DNA of 64,000 nucleotides from Victivallaceae bacterium (GCA_028709805.1 JAQUTL010000009.1:27338-91337); one strand, 5' to 3'. Shown: positions 24,077 through 33,022, counted from the stretch's first letter. Numbers and translations: made by a program. Notes: generated by a model not told the origin, from the letters alone.

Positions 24077-24424
24077 ATGAAGAAATATCATGTCAGCAAG
24101 GGCGACAAGGTTGTCGTCATATCCGGAGACTGGAAGGGCGAGGAAGCCACAGTCCGCGCGATAGTTCCCGAAAAGGATCGCGTGGTGCTCGAATTCACGA
24201 AGCTTGACAGCAAGAAGCGTGCCGCGGAAGGCAAGAAAGCCGATCCGGGCAAGCGTACGATTCCGAAGCGCAGCCGCAAGCAGGGCGAGGCTCAGGGAAT
24301 GATCGATCGCGCCGCTTCGGTGCATGTGTCGAATGTCGAGCTGACCGAAGAGGGCAAAAAGGCGAAACTTGAAAAGCAGGCGGCCTGGAAGAGCAAGAAA
24401 GCCGGCACCGCCGCGCAGGAGTAA
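24077..24424 (+). CDS. rplX: 50S ribosomal protein L24
   Basis: Assembly initiator of the large subunit. A KOW motif (KGDKVVVISGDWKGEEATV) is at residues 10-28. The linker is basic (KKADPGKRTIPKRSRK, about 55-70) and the C-terminus is Lys/Glu/Ala-rich. At 115 aa it is slightly longer than most, with a low-complexity Lys/Ala tail after about residue 95. ATG 24077 is 1 nt from the rplN stop, and GGAGGTG lies at a suitable distance inside rplN. Confidence 0.95.
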   Translation: MKKYHVSKGDKVVVISGDWKGEEATVRAIVPEKDRVVLEFTKLDSKKRAAEGKKADPGKRTIPKRSRKQGEAQGMIDRAASVHVSNVELTEEGKKAKLEKQAAWKSKKAGTAAQE

Positions 24425-24429
24425 GAACA

Positions 24430-24969
24430 ATGCCTGATATGCTGAAAAAATATACAGACGAGGTGCGCGGTGCGCTTCAGGAGAAACTGCAGTACAAGAA
24501 TGTGATGCAGATTCCGAAGCTCACCAAGATCGTGATTTCGACCGGCATGCAAAGCGGTTGCGAACGCGACGCCTTTACCGAAGCCCAGAAGCAGATCGGA
24601 GCGTTTACCGGTCAGAAGCCGATGATTACGAAAGCGAAGAAGAACGTATCGAACTTCAAGCTGCGTGTCGGCATGCAGATCGGTGTGATGGTCACGCTTC
24701 GCGGTCGTCGGATGTACGAGTTTCTGGATCGTTTTGTTCACAACACGCTGCCGCGTGTCCGCGACTTCCGGGGCATCAGCCCGAAGGGGTTTGACGGAGC
24801 GGGCAACTACAATGTCGGCGTGCCGGACATTGCCGTGTTCACTGAAATCGATCAGGACAAATTGAAGTATCCGCTCGGGGTCAATGTGACGATGGTCACC
24901 ACCGCCAAGACCGACGCCGAGGCATTCGAGCTTCTGAAGCTGATGGAAATTCCGTTCGCGGAACAGTAA
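24430..24969 (+). CDS. rplE: 50S ribosomal protein L5
   Basis: 5S rRNA-binding protein of the central protuberance. The YKNVMQIPKLTKIVIS strand, the TGQKPMITKAKK loop, LRVGMQIGVMVTLRG and the RDFRGISPKGFDGAGNYNVG block are diagnostic; length of 179 aa is normal. ATG 24430 follows AGGAGT overlapping the rplX stop. Order rplX-rplE-rpsN is as in most bacteria. Confidence 0.98.
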   Translation: MPDMLKKYTDEVRGALQEKLQYKNVMQIPKLTKIVISTGMQSGCERDAFTEAQKQIGAFTGQKPMITKAKKNVSNFKLRVGMQIGVMVTLRGRRMYEFLDRFVHNTLPRVRDFRGISPKGFDGAGNYNVGVPDIAVFTEIDQDKLKYPLGVNVTMVTTAKTDAEAFELLKLMEIPFAEQ

Positions 24970-24981
24970 GGGACGTAAACT

Positions 24982-25167
24982 ATGGCAAAGAAAAGTTTGA
25001 TCGTAAAGTGCGAGCGCGGGAACAAGTTTCCGGTGCGCAACTACACTCGCTGCAAAGTTTGCGGCCGTCCGCGTGCGTACATTGGTAAATTCGGCCTGTG
25101 CCGAATCTGTTTCCGGGAACTGGCCTCGAGTGGTCAGATCCCCGGCGTAACCAAGGCCAGCTGGTAA
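24982..25167 (+). CDS. rpsN: 30S ribosomal protein S14, zinc-binding type
   Basis: Short zinc-binding form (61 aa; type Z), with Cys24-x2-Cys27 and Cys40-x2-Cys43 forming the zinc site. It begins [16 protein letters not shown] and ends [12 protein letters not shown], as in the family. This form replaces the longer cysteine-free S14. It lies between rplE and rpsH in the normal place. ATG 24982 follows AAGGGACG. Whether a second zinc-independent copy exists elsewhere in the genome cannot be seen here. Confidence 0.97.
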   Translation: MAKKSLIVKCERGNKFPVRNYTRCKVCGRPRAYIGKFGLCRICFRELASSGQIPGVTKASW

Positions 25168-25182
25168 AAAGGAGAATCGAAA

Positions 25183-25578
25183 ATGAGTTTACAGGATCCG
25201 ATTGCCGATATGCTGACCCGTCTTCGCAATGCCGGAGCGGCCGGGCTCGAAGTTGTCGAGATGCCCGGCAGCAAGGAAAAGCTTGCGATCGCCGAGGTTA
25301 TGAAATCGGAAGGATACATTGCCGATTATCAGGCGAAGACCGAGAACAAGAAAGGTTTTCTTGTGGTCACGCTGAAATATTATGAAGGCAAACCGGTCAT
25401 CGAAGGGCTTCAGCGGATCAGCAAGCCCTCCTGCCGGATTTATTGCGGCGCCAAGGAGATTCCGAACGTCCGCAATGGTCTCGGCACGGTGATTATGACG
25501 ACTCCGAAAGGGGTCATGAGCGGTAAGAAAGCGGCGGCCGAGAACATCGGCGGCGAAGTGCTTTGTTACATTTGGTAA
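25183..25578 (+). CDS. rpsH: 30S ribosomal protein S8
   Basis: Central-domain 16S rRNA protein; in model bacteria it also represses its own operon by binding the mRNA. The DPIADMLTRLRNA opening, the EGYIADYQ segment and the C-terminal TPKGVMSGKKA and GGEVLCYIW blocks are diagnostic. Length of 131 aa is normal. ATG 25183 follows AAAGGAG at good distance. No S8-binding mRNA mimic was checked by folding. Confidence 0.98.
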   Translation: MSLQDPIADMLTRLRNAGAAGLEVVEMPGSKEKLAIAEVMKSEGYIADYQAKTENKKGFLVVTLKYYEGKPVIEGLQRISKPSCRIYCGAKEIPNVRNGLGTVIMTTPKGVMSGKKAAAENIGGEVLCYIW

Positions 25579-25608
25579 AGAAACTTGAACCGGAAAGATT
25601 GAAATAAA

Positions 25609-26142
25609 ATGTCACGAATTGGAAATAAAGTGATTGACATTCCGGCCGGAGTCAAGGTCAATGTCGCGGACGGAGTCGTGACGGTCGAAGGCAAGAGCAA
25701 GCTCACGCTCACTCTGCCGCCGAAAGTGGCGGTTGAGCTGGACGGAGCCCAGTTGCACGTTCGCCAGAGCGAGGACAGCGGCGAATCAAGCGCGATGCAG
25801 GGTCTGGCCCGCAGTCTGATCCACAACATGGTTGTGGGTGTGGTCAGCGGGTTCCGCAAGGAGCTTCAGATCGTCGGCGTCGGCTATCGTGCGCAGATCG
25901 CGGGTAACAAGCTCACGCTCAACGTTGGCTTTTCGCATCCGATCGAATACACTGTTCCCGAAGGGGTCAAAGTGACGGTGGTTGAAAACGTCAAGATGAT
26001 CATTGAAGGGGCGGACAAGCAGCTGGTCGGGGAGACCGCGGCCACCATTCGCCGTTTCCGCAAGCCGGAACCCTACAAAGGCAAGGGCATCCGTTATGTC
26101 GATGAGACCATTATCCTCAAAGAGGGTAAGTCGGTCGGATAA
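25609..26142 (+). CDS. rplF: 50S ribosomal protein L6
   Basis: Located near the factor-binding site of the large subunit. MSRIGNKVIDIPAGVKV opens the protein, and the C-terminal half has the two-fold L6 repeat ending in AATIRRFRKPEPYKGKGIRY. Length of 177 aa is normal. ATG 25609 has GAAAGATTG as a weak ribosome site after a 30-nt gap from rpsH. No unusual feature. Confidence 0.98.
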   Translation: MSRIGNKVIDIPAGVKVNVADGVVTVEGKSKLTLTLPPKVAVELDGAQLHVRQSEDSGESSAMQGLARSLIHNMVVGVVSGFRKELQIVGVGYRAQIAGNKLTLNVGFSHPIEYTVPEGVKVTVVENVKMIIEGADKQLVGETAATIRRFRKPEPYKGKGIRYVDETIILKEGKSVG

Positions 26143-26157
26143 CATTGAGGTAGTAAT

Positions 26158-26520
26158 ATGGCAGTCAGAAGTAAGAAAGAGCTGCGGGTCCGCCGTCATT
26201 TGCGGATTCGCAAGAAGGTTTCCGGCACTGGCGAGCGTCCCCGTTTTGCGGTTAGCGTCACCACGAACAACATCTATTGTCAGTTCATTGATGATGTCAG
26301 CGGCGTGACTCTGGCCTCGGCCAGCACGATGAGCGCCGCGTTCAAGGGAGCCAATGCCCGTCCGAACATGGACGGAGCGGCTCTGTTGGGCAAACTTGCC
26401 GCCGAGAGCGCCAAAGCCGCCAACATCACCGAAGTGGTTTTTGACCGCTGCGGCTATCGTTTCCATGGCCGGGTCAAGGCGATTGCCGAGGCCGCCAAGG
26501 CCAATGGGCTTAAATTTTAG
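26158..26520 (+). CDS. rplR: 50S ribosomal protein L18
   Basis: 5S rRNA-binding protein. [21 protein letters not shown] is followed by a strand [10 protein letters not shown] and a C-terminal block [21 protein letters not shown], all family hallmarks. Length of 120 aa is normal. ATG 26158 has GAGGTAG at good distance. It precedes rpsE by 11 nt. Confidence 0.97.
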   Translation: MAVRSKKELRVRRHLRIRKKVSGTGERPRFAVSVTTNNIYCQFIDDVSGVTLASASTMSAAFKGANARPNMDGAALLGKLAAESAKAANITEVVFDRCGYRFHGRVKAIAEAAKANGLKF

Positions 26521-26531
26521 GAGTCGGACTT

Positions 26532-27035
26532 ATGGCGAAACGTGAAAAATTCAAGACCGAAGAGGTCGCCAGCGACATCAGCGAGAGCGTGATTTCGATC
26601 AATCGCTGCAGCAAGGTTGTCAAGGGCGGCAAGAACTTCAGTTTCGGCGCGCTGGTGATTGCCGGTGACGGCAAAGGGCGTGTCGGATACGGATATGGCA
26701 AGGCCAACGAAGTTGCCGACGCCATCCGCAAAGGCAACGAAGCCGCGCGCAAGAACATGGTCGCGATCCCGCTGAAGGGGCAGACGCTTCCGCACGAAGT
26801 CGAAGTCAAGTTCGGTGGAGCGCAGGTGCTGCTGAAGCCGGCGAGTCCGGGTACCGGACTGATCGCCGGCGGTGCGGTGCGTGCGATTCTTGAGCTTGCC
26901 GGCGTCAAGGACGTGCTGGCCAAGTCGCTCGGTGCGAGCAATTCCGTCAACGTGGCCAAGGCGACGTTCAAGGCGATTGCGAGTCTTTCCAGCCGTGAAG
27001 ACGTGCTGAAGCGCCGCGGCGTTGAATCTCTGTAA
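26532..27035 (+). CDS. rpsE: 30S ribosomal protein S5
   Basis: Small-subunit protein involved in decoding accuracy. The dsRNA-binding-like N-terminal domain has [20 protein letters not shown], then [17 protein letters not shown] and the C-terminal [18 protein letters not shown] block. Length of 167 aa is normal. ATG 26532 follows TAGGAG. Directly after it comes rplO; rpmD (L30), which lies between them in many bacteria, is absent. Confidence 0.98.
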   Translation: MAKREKFKTEEVASDISESVISINRCSKVVKGGKNFSFGALVIAGDGKGRVGYGYGKANEVADAIRKGNEAARKNMVAIPLKGQTLPHEVEVKFGGAQVLLKPASPGTGLIAGGAVRAILELAGVKDVLAKSLGASNSVNVAKATFKAIASLSSREDVLKRRGVESL

Positions 27036-27053
27036 AGCAAGGGGATGTGAAAA

Positions 27054-27503
27054 ATGAAATTGCATGAACTCACCACGACCCCCGGCAGCACCCAGCGAAG
27101 CAAGCGGGTCGGCCGCGGCGACGGGTCCGGCATGGGCAAGACCGCGACGCGCGGCGAAAAAGGCCAGAAATCGAGAACCGGGTCCACGATCCGTCCGTTC
27201 TTTGAAGGCGGCCAGATTCCGCTGTTCCGTCGTCTGCCCAAGCGCGGCTTCAAGAATCCCGACCGTATTGAGTACGAACTGGTCAACCTGAGCGTTCTCA
27301 ACGATCATTTTGAAGCCGGCGATGTCGTCGACATTGATATTCTGAAGCAGCGCGGACTTGCCGGCAAAGGCAAGGACATGCTGCTCAAGGTGCTCGCCAA
27401 CGGCGAAATCGGTAAAGCGCTCACGGTCAAAGCGGTGAAATTCTCCGCCCAGGCCAAGGCCAAGATCGAAGCGGCCGGCGGCAGTTGCGTGGAGCTGGCA
27501 TAA
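27054..27503 (+). CDS. rplO: 50S ribosomal protein L15
   Basis: Late-assembling large-subunit protein. The glycine- and basic-rich N-terminal extension (GRGDGSGMGKTATRGEKGQKSR) contacts rRNA, followed by FEGGQIPLFRRLPKRGF and a C-terminal domain ending SAQAKAKIEAAGG. Length of 149 aa is normal. ATG 27054 has AAGGGGATG upstream. The gene is followed by a 177-nt gap with a strong hairpin, unlike the tight spacing before it. Confidence 0.98.
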   Translation: MKLHELTTTPGSTQRSKRVGRGDGSGMGKTATRGEKGQKSRTGSTIRPFFEGGQIPLFRRLPKRGFKNPDRIEYELVNLSVLNDHFEAGDVVDIDILKQRGLAGKGKDMLLKVLANGEIGKALTVKAVKFSAQAKAKIEAAGGSCVELA

Positions 27504-27568
27504 CGCCGGGTCCAGAGCCGTTCCGGGTTCGCGGTCTCGTGCCGCGGACTCCGGGATGGTGACTCCGG

Positions 27569-27594
27569 TTCTTCCGCCGTGCGCGGCGGAAGAA
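27569..27594 (+). promoter_or_regulatory. Strong hairpin in the rplO-secY gap
   Basis: A perfect 11-bp inverted repeat (27569-27579 with 27584-27594) around a TGCG loop. No T-run follows, so it is not a typical intrinsic terminator; an RNA-processing or attenuation role is possible. The rest of the 177-nt gap shows no gene. Confidence 0.4.
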
Positions 27595-27680
27595 GCGGCG
27601 GAGTTGCGGGCGGAAGCCCGTTCCGCCGCGTTCCGGGGTGCGTTCGTTTTAAAATAAAATAAAAAAGTCGGATTTTTCCA

Positions 27681-29063
27681 ATGAAGATAATCAACGCGTT
27701 TCTGAATATTGTAAAAGTCAAAGAGCTGAGGAACCGTCTGCTGTTTACCGCGGGGATCATCATACTGGTCCGGGTCGCCTCGACCATTCCGTGTCCCGGA
27801 GTCAACCCGGGAGCGCTTGCGGCGTTTATGGCCGATCTCAAAGCGTCGGCCGGCGGCGGCATCATGAACACACTCAGTCTGTTCTCCGGAGGCGCGCTGG
27901 AAAAATTCGCGATCGCGGCGTTGGGGATTATGCCCTACATTTCGGCGTCGATCATCATGCAGTTGCTGGTTCCGGTGTTTCCGGCGCTGGAAAAGCTGCA
28001 GCGTGAAGGCGAGTCCGGCCGCGGCAAGATCAATCAGTACACCCGGTATCTGACGATTCTGATCTGTCTAATTCAGGGGTTCATGACGGCTTATGCGATC
28101 GTAAATCCGAGCAGTCTCGGATTCAACACGCAGAGCAAACTTTACATGGGTGGTGAGACTTCGTTCATCTTTATGACGGTGATCGTGCTTACCGCCACTA
28201 CCATGGTTTTCATGTGGCTCGGCGAACAGGTGACCGAGCGCGGCATCGGCAACGGGGTGTCGATCATCATCACCATCGGCATTATCGCACGGCTGCCGCA
28301 GGCGGTGATCGAACTGGCGAATATGACCGCGGCCGGTCAAGGCGCCAACGGCGAGACGTTCCGGGTGGTGCATCTGCTTATTCTGCTTATTCTTTTCGTC
28401 GGCGTCACCGCGCTGACTATTATGCTGACGCAGGGCTACCGGAAGGTTCCGATCCAGATTGCCCGCAAAACGGTGGGATCTCAGGTAATGGGCGGCACCA
28501 CCTACATGCCGCTCAAGGTAAATTTGGCCAACGTCATGCCGATCATTTTCGCCGGTGCGATCATGATGATTCCGAGTCCGGTGTTTCAGTGGCTCGGCCG
28601 GCAGTGGAGCGCAAGCGGAGACTTTTTCTACGGTCTGGCGCAGTCGTTTTCCAGTCAGACAAGTTTTGCCCATATGTTCACCTATGCGGTGCTGATTATG
28701 GTATTCAGCTTCTTCTGGGTGGCCAATATTTTCAACCCGGTTCAGATTTCCGACAATCTCAAGCGCGAAGGCGCTTATATTCCGGGGATTCCTCCGGGGA
28801 AGCCGACCTCCGACTATCTGGACTCCACGATGACCAAGGTAACGCTCGGCGGCGCGGTGTTTCTCACCTTGCTGGCGCTGTTTCCGACGGTGCTGACCGC
28901 ACAGTTCGGAGTTCCCTATCTGGTATCCAGCTTTTTCGGCGGCACCAGTGTGCTGATTATGGTCGGCGTGGTGCTTGAAACCATGACCCAGCTGGAATCA
29001 CATCTCACAATGCGCAACTACGACGGGTTCCTGACCAGCGGCCGGCTGCGCGGCCGTCGCTGA
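27681..29063 (+). CDS. secY: Protein translocase subunit SecY
   Basis: Central channel of the Sec translocon in the inner membrane. The ten hydrophobic segments are visible, as are the opening VKELRNRLLFTAGIIILVR, the plug-side SGGALEKFAIAALGIMPYI segment and the GNGVSIIITIGI block. The late PPGKPTSDYLDSTMTKVTL loop and the C-terminal YDGFLTSGRLRGR also match the family. Length of 460 aa is slightly long but normal. ATG 27681 has no strong ribosome site nearby except a purine-poor stretch. The usual followers (adk, map, infA, rpmJ) are missing; cmk comes next. Confidence 0.97.
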   Translation: MKIINAFLNIVKVKELRNRLLFTAGIIILVRVASTIPCPGVNPGALAAFMADLKASAGGGIMNTLSLFSGGALEKFAIAALGIMPYISASIIMQLLVPVFPALEKLQREGESGRGKINQYTRYLTILICLIQGFMTAYAIVNPSSLGFNTQSKLYMGGETSFIFMTVIVLTATTMVFMWLGEQVTERGIGNGVSIIITIGIIARLPQAVIELANMTAAGQGANGETFRVVHLLILLILFVGVTALTIMLTQGYRKVPIQIARKTVGSQVMGGTTYMPLKVNLANVMPIIFAGAIMMIPSPVFQWLGRQWSASGDFFYGLAQSFSSQTSFAHMFTYAVLIMVFSFFWVANIFNPVQISDNLKREGAYIPGIPPGKPTSDYLDSTMTKVTLGGAVFLTLLALFPTVLTAQFGVPYLVSSFFGGTSVLIMVGVVLETMTQLESHLTMRNYDGFLTSGRLRGRR

Positions 29064-29092
29064 CGGAACAAAAAAAAGAAGCGGAGAGTCTC

Positions 29093-30157
29093 ATGGTCGC
29101 CAGAGTGATCGCGATCGACGGGCCGGCCGCGTCCGGCAAAAGCAGCGCGGCGTCACACTTGGCGTTGCGCTTGGGGATTCCCTATGTCAGTACCGGCGCG
29201 ATGTACCGGGCGGTGGCGTGGATGGCCTCCCGACGCGGCGTTGGAACGGGCAATCCGGTTTCAGAAGCAACACTGAGTCCGGTGCTGAACGCGCTGAAAA
29301 TGGAATACAGCCGCAGGCCGGACGGTTCCTTTGCGCTTTGTGTGGACGGCGCATTTCCGGATTCCGAGCTGCGCGGCGGCGAAATATCCGCATTGGCCAG
29401 TCAGGTTTCCGCCTTGCCCTGCGTCAGAGAATTTCTGAGCGGGCTCCAGCGCGCGATGGCCGGATCGAACTGGATTGTGATGGAGGGGCGCGATATCGGA
29501 ACCGTGGTGTTTCCGGATGCGGCGGTCAAAATATTTCTGACCGCCTCGCCGCTTGAGCGCGCCCGGCGCCGTCTTGCTCAGGAGGGCGGTGGCGACCTTG
29601 AGACGGTCGCCCGCGAAATCGCGGAACGCGACCGGCGCGACGTCACCCGGGAAATATCGCCGCTCATAGCGGCGCCGGACGCGGTGATGGTGGATTCCAC
29701 CGGGCTGTCGGTTGAGGAGACTGATGCGAAGATTTACGATATAGTCAGCCGCCATTCGATGGACTACCGGGTCTCCTACGGCGACACCGACCAGATGGGT
29801 GTGGTCTATTACGCCAACTATCTTGAAATATTTGAACGGGGACGGACGGAAATGCTGCGTTCCGCCGGAATAACCTACCGTGAACTTGAAGCGATGGGCG
29901 CATTTCTTCCGGTGGCCGAAGTCAACTGTCATTATCGCGGCTCGGCGGTGTACGACGACCTGCTGAACGTCCGCACCCGGATAACCGGCGCCCGCGGCGC
30001 CAGACTGATAATTTCCGGAGAAATCCTGCGCGGCGACACCGTTCTGGTAACCAGCGAGATCACGCTGTGCTGCACGGACGCCAGGCACAAAGCACGCCGG
30101 CTGCCGGCCGAGTTGCTCGCCGCCTGCCGGATATATATTCATGAAGTGGAGGCGTAG
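29093..30157 (+). CDS. cmk: Cytidylate kinase fused to YbgC-type acyl-CoA thioesterase
   Basis: One 354-codon frame encodes two complete enzymes. Residues 1-221 are a cytidylate kinase: P-loop GPAASGKSS (10-18), TGAMYRAVAW, EGRDIGTVVFPDA (131-142) and ERDRRDVTRE near 178-187. It phosphorylates CMP and dCMP. Residues 223-354 are a hotdog-fold thioesterase of the YbgC/4-hydroxybenzoyl-CoA type, with SYGDTDQMGVVYYANYLEIF at 228-247, where Asp233 aligns with the catalytic Asp. There is no linker beyond a few residues and no internal stop. An internal ATG at codon 223 could yield a separate thioesterase. ATG 29093 follows GGAGAG. The fusion is unusual; I know of no such fusion. Confidence 0.9.
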   Translation: MVARVIAIDGPAASGKSSAASHLALRLGIPYVSTGAMYRAVAWMASRRGVGTGNPVSEATLSPVLNALKMEYSRRPDGSFALCVDGAFPDSELRGGEISALASQVSALPCVREFLSGLQRAMAGSNWIVMEGRDIGTVVFPDAAVKIFLTASPLERARRRLAQEGGGDLETVAREIAERDRRDVTREISPLIAAPDAVMVDSTGLSVEETDAKIYDIVSRHSMDYRVSYGDTDQMGVVYYANYLEIFERGRTEMLRSAGITYRELEAMGAFLPVAEVNCHYRGSAVYDDLLNVRTRITGARGARLIISGEILRGDTVLVTSEITLCCTDARHKARRLPAELLAACRIYIHEVEA

Positions 30158-30159
30158 TT

Positions 30160-31179
30160 ATGGCATTTATCGATCCGGCAAAACTTTATCCGCTGCTGTT
30201 CTCTCCGATCTATGTTCCGCGGATATGGGGCGGAACGCTGCTGACGGAAACACTGGGGCGCGAGGTGCCGCAAAGCAATCCGCCGATCGGCGAATCGTGG
30301 GAACTGGCCGACCGGGCCGACCGTCAAAGCACGGTACGAAACGGTGCGCTGTCCGGCAATACGCTGGAAAGTCTGGTCAAATATTACGGCCGTCTGCTGG
30401 TCGGGGCGAAATGGAGCGGTCACGGACGCTTCCCGCTGCTGATAAAACTGCTGACAGTGGAGGAGCGGTTAAGCCTTCAAGTGCATCCGGACGCCGCCTA
30501 CTGCCGGCTCAGCGGCAAGGCCATTGAGCCAAAGACCGAGATGTGGTATGTGATCAGCCACCGTCCGGGGGCGAAGATAATGGCGGGGCTGAATCCGCGC
30601 GCCACCCGGCAGCAGTTGCTCGGCATGCTGGGGTCGCTTGAGGTTGAGAACTGTCTTCAGAACTATCCGAGCAGTTCCGGCGACGCCTATTTTGTGCCGG
30701 CCGGCACGCTGCACGCGATCGGCGAAGGCAATCTGCTGCTGGAGATTCAACAGAACAGCGACTGCACGTTCCGGCTCAGCGACTGGGGGCGGGTGGACGC
30801 CGCCGGCAATTCGCGCGAGTTGCATATTGAACAGGGTCTGGCCGCCACCAATTTTATGAACCGGGCCACCACCCGGATACCCGGCGTGGTCGGGGAAGTC
30901 GAACACAACCGTAAATTCGCGCTGGTCAACCACTGCAACGACTTTACCGCCGACGTGCTCAAACTGCGCAATCTCTGGCGCGACGACACCACCGCGTCCG
31001 GCAGTTTTCACCTGCTTACCAGCATCAACAATCCGATCAAGGTCGGACGGCACTCCGAAAACGAGGCGATGGTTGAAGTCGCCCCCGGAGAGACTGCACT
31101 GATTCCGGCCTGTTTCGGCAGTTATTTCATCGTTCCGCAGAAGTCCGGCTCGACCGATGTGGTGCGTGCAACCCTTTAA
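30160..31179 (+). CDS. manA: Mannose-6-phosphate isomerase, class I
   Basis: Interconverts fructose 6-phosphate and mannose 6-phosphate, feeding GDP-mannose synthesis or mannose use. The zinc-binding cupin motif LSLQVHPD (about residues 106-113), KTEMWYV, and the FVPAGTLHAIGEGNLLLEI block are all present, followed by the CTFRLSDWGR segment. Length of 339 aa fits the shorter bacterial class I enzymes. The ATG is 2 nt after the cmk fusion stop. It may supply precursors for the acetylated polysaccharide suggested by the AlgI-type cluster further right, but that link is inference. Confidence 0.9.
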   Translation: MAFIDPAKLYPLLFSPIYVPRIWGGTLLTETLGREVPQSNPPIGESWELADRADRQSTVRNGALSGNTLESLVKYYGRLLVGAKWSGHGRFPLLIKLLTVEERLSLQVHPDAAYCRLSGKAIEPKTEMWYVISHRPGAKIMAGLNPRATRQQLLGMLGSLEVENCLQNYPSSSGDAYFVPAGTLHAIGEGNLLLEIQQNSDCTFRLSDWGRVDAAGNSRELHIEQGLAATNFMNRATTRIPGVVGEVEHNRKFALVNHCNDFTADVLKLRNLWRDDTTASGSFHLLTSINNPIKVGRHSENEAMVEVAPGETALIPACFGSYFIVPQKSGSTDVVRATL

Positions 31180-31200
31180 CCCACGGATCGGCACTGGATC

Positions 31201-32991
31201 ATGTTTAAATTCATCGAAGATTTCGCCTCGTATCTCAAGACAGAAAATCCCGGCAAAGCCCCTGCGGACTGGGTTCCGGCAACGGACCGCTGTCCGGCCA
31301 ACATGGACGGGGAACTGACGGTAAACGCCTTTAAATTCGCCGGAATGTTCAAAATGCCGCCGCAGAAAATGGCGGAGACCGCGGTGAATTTTTTCTCGAA
31401 TCATCCGGACGTGGAGAGCGTCGGCTGCGTCAAGGCGTTTGTCAACGTCACGCTGAAACCCGAAGCGCTGTTCCGCGATACGCTGTGCGACGTGGACGCG
31501 CTGTTCGCCGCCGGAAAAACCGCCGCTCCGCGCCGGGTGCTGATCGAATATTCCGCGCCGAACACCAACAAGCCGCAACATCTCGGTCATGTCCGCAACA
31601 ACACGCTGGGCATGGCGGTGGCGTCGCTGTTGAAGCGGGTCGGCAATGACGTTGTTCAGGTAAATCTGGTCAACGACCGCGGCATCCACATCTGCAAGTC
31701 GATGATCGCATATCAGCGCTACGGCTACGGCGCCACGCCGGAAAGTTCGGGCCGGAAGGGAGACCATCTGGTCGGTGATTTCTATGTAAAATACAACGCG
31801 GTCCTGACCGACGAGATCAATGACCTCAAACGGGAAAAGCCGGAGCTGGCGGACAAATCGCCGGAAGAGCTGTTTCTCGACACCGAAATCGGCCGCGCCG
31901 CCCAGCAGATGCTGCAGGACTGGGAGTCCGGAAAACCAGAGGTGATCGAACTCTGGAAAAAAATGAACTCATGGGTGTTCGCCGGCTTTGCCGAAACCTA
32001 TCATACCATGGGCGTCAAATTCGATCACACCTATCTTGAAAGCCAGACCTATCTGCTCGGCAAGGACGTGGTGGCCGACGGGCTGGCAAAGGGCGTCTTC
32101 ACCAGACGCGAGGACGGCGCGGTGGTCTGCGACCTCGGCCCGAAGCTCGGCGTCAAGGTGGTGTTGCGCTCCGACGGCACCAGCGTCTACATCACTCAGG
32201 ACATCGGCACCACGCTGAAGAAATATGACGACTACAAGCCGGAATCGATGATCTGGGTGGTCGGCGACGAGCAGATATGGCACTTCCAGGTGCTGTTCGC
32301 CATTCTCAAACGGCTTGGATTCGACTGGGCCGACCGGCTGTACCACCTGTCATACGGCATGGTCAATCTGCCGTCCGGCAAGATGAAGAGCCGCGAAGGC
32401 ACCGTGGTTGACGCCGACAACCTGTTTGCGGAGATGACCGATCTGGCGCTGGCCGGCTGCCGCGAACGCAACACCGGCGCGGCGACCGAAGGAGAACTTG
32501 AAAAGCGCGCCGGGATCATCGGCATCGGCGCGCTGAAGTTCATGCTGCTGAAATTCAACCCCAAGACCACCATGATGTTCGATCCGGCCGCGTCGATACG
32601 CTTTGAGGGCGACACCGGACCATATGTGCAGTACGCCTGCGCCCGCATAGCCTCAATCGGCCGAAAGGCGGCGGAACAGGGGATCAAGAGCGACGGAACC
32701 GTGGACTGGTCGCTGCTGACGGCCAAGGAGGAAAAGGACATGGCGCTGACCGCGTCATTCTATCCGGAGGTGCTGAAGCTGGCGGCGGAGCGGCTCGACT
32801 GTTCCGGACTGGTGGAATATCTGCTGAATCTGGCGAAGAGTTTCAATGCGTTCTACCGGGAGTGCCCGGTGCTGGCCGCCGAGGTCCCGGATGAACTGCG
32901 CCGGGCGCGGCTGACGCTGGCCTCCGCCGTCGGACGGGTGCTGGAGGACGGACTGAACACGCTGACAATTCAGACGCCGGACGCGATGTGA
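31201..32991 (+). CDS. argS: Arginyl-tRNA synthetase
   Basis: Class I aminoacyl-tRNA synthetase charging tRNA-Arg. The HIGH-type signature is SAPNTNKPQHLGHVRNN (about residues 119-135). The second signature is GKMKSREGTVVD in place of KMSKS, as is usual in ArgRS. An N-terminal Add1-like domain and a C-terminal helical DALR anticodon-binding domain (about 475-596, with YVQYACARIASIGRK) complete the protein. Length of 596 aa is normal. ATG 31201 has a weak ribosome site. It is the last gene of the secY-led run and is followed by a strong terminator. Confidence 0.95.
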   Translation: MFKFIEDFASYLKTENPGKAPADWVPATDRCPANMDGELTVNAFKFAGMFKMPPQKMAETAVNFFSNHPDVESVGCVKAFVNVTLKPEALFRDTLCDVDALFAAGKTAAPRRVLIEYSAPNTNKPQHLGHVRNNTLGMAVASLLKRVGNDVVQVNLVNDRGIHICKSMIAYQRYGYGATPESSGRKGDHLVGDFYVKYNAVLTDEINDLKREKPELADKSPEELFLDTEIGRAAQQMLQDWESGKPEVIELWKKMNSWVFAGFAETYHTMGVKFDHTYLESQTYLLGKDVVADGLAKGVFTRREDGAVVCDLGPKLGVKVVLRSDGTSVYITQDIGTTLKKYDDYKPESMIWVVGDEQIWHFQVLFAILKRLGFDWADRLYHLSYGMVNLPSGKMKSREGTVVDADNLFAEMTDLALAGCRERNTGAATEGELEKRAGIIGIGALKFMLLKFNPKTTMMFDPAASIRFEGDTGPYVQYACARIASIGRKAAEQGIKSDGTVDWSLLTAKEEKDMALTASFYPEVLKLAAERLDCSGLVEYLLNLAKSFNAFYRECPVLAAEVPDELRRARLTLASAVGRVLEDGLNTLTIQTPDAM

Positions 32992-33022
32992 CAAGACCGC
33001 GACGGCAATAACCGCGACATTG

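Noticed and set aside
30469..31767. 432-codon open frame antisense across manA and argS
   Set aside because: It spans two firmly identified plus-strand genes and their boundary, and has no recognisable domain.
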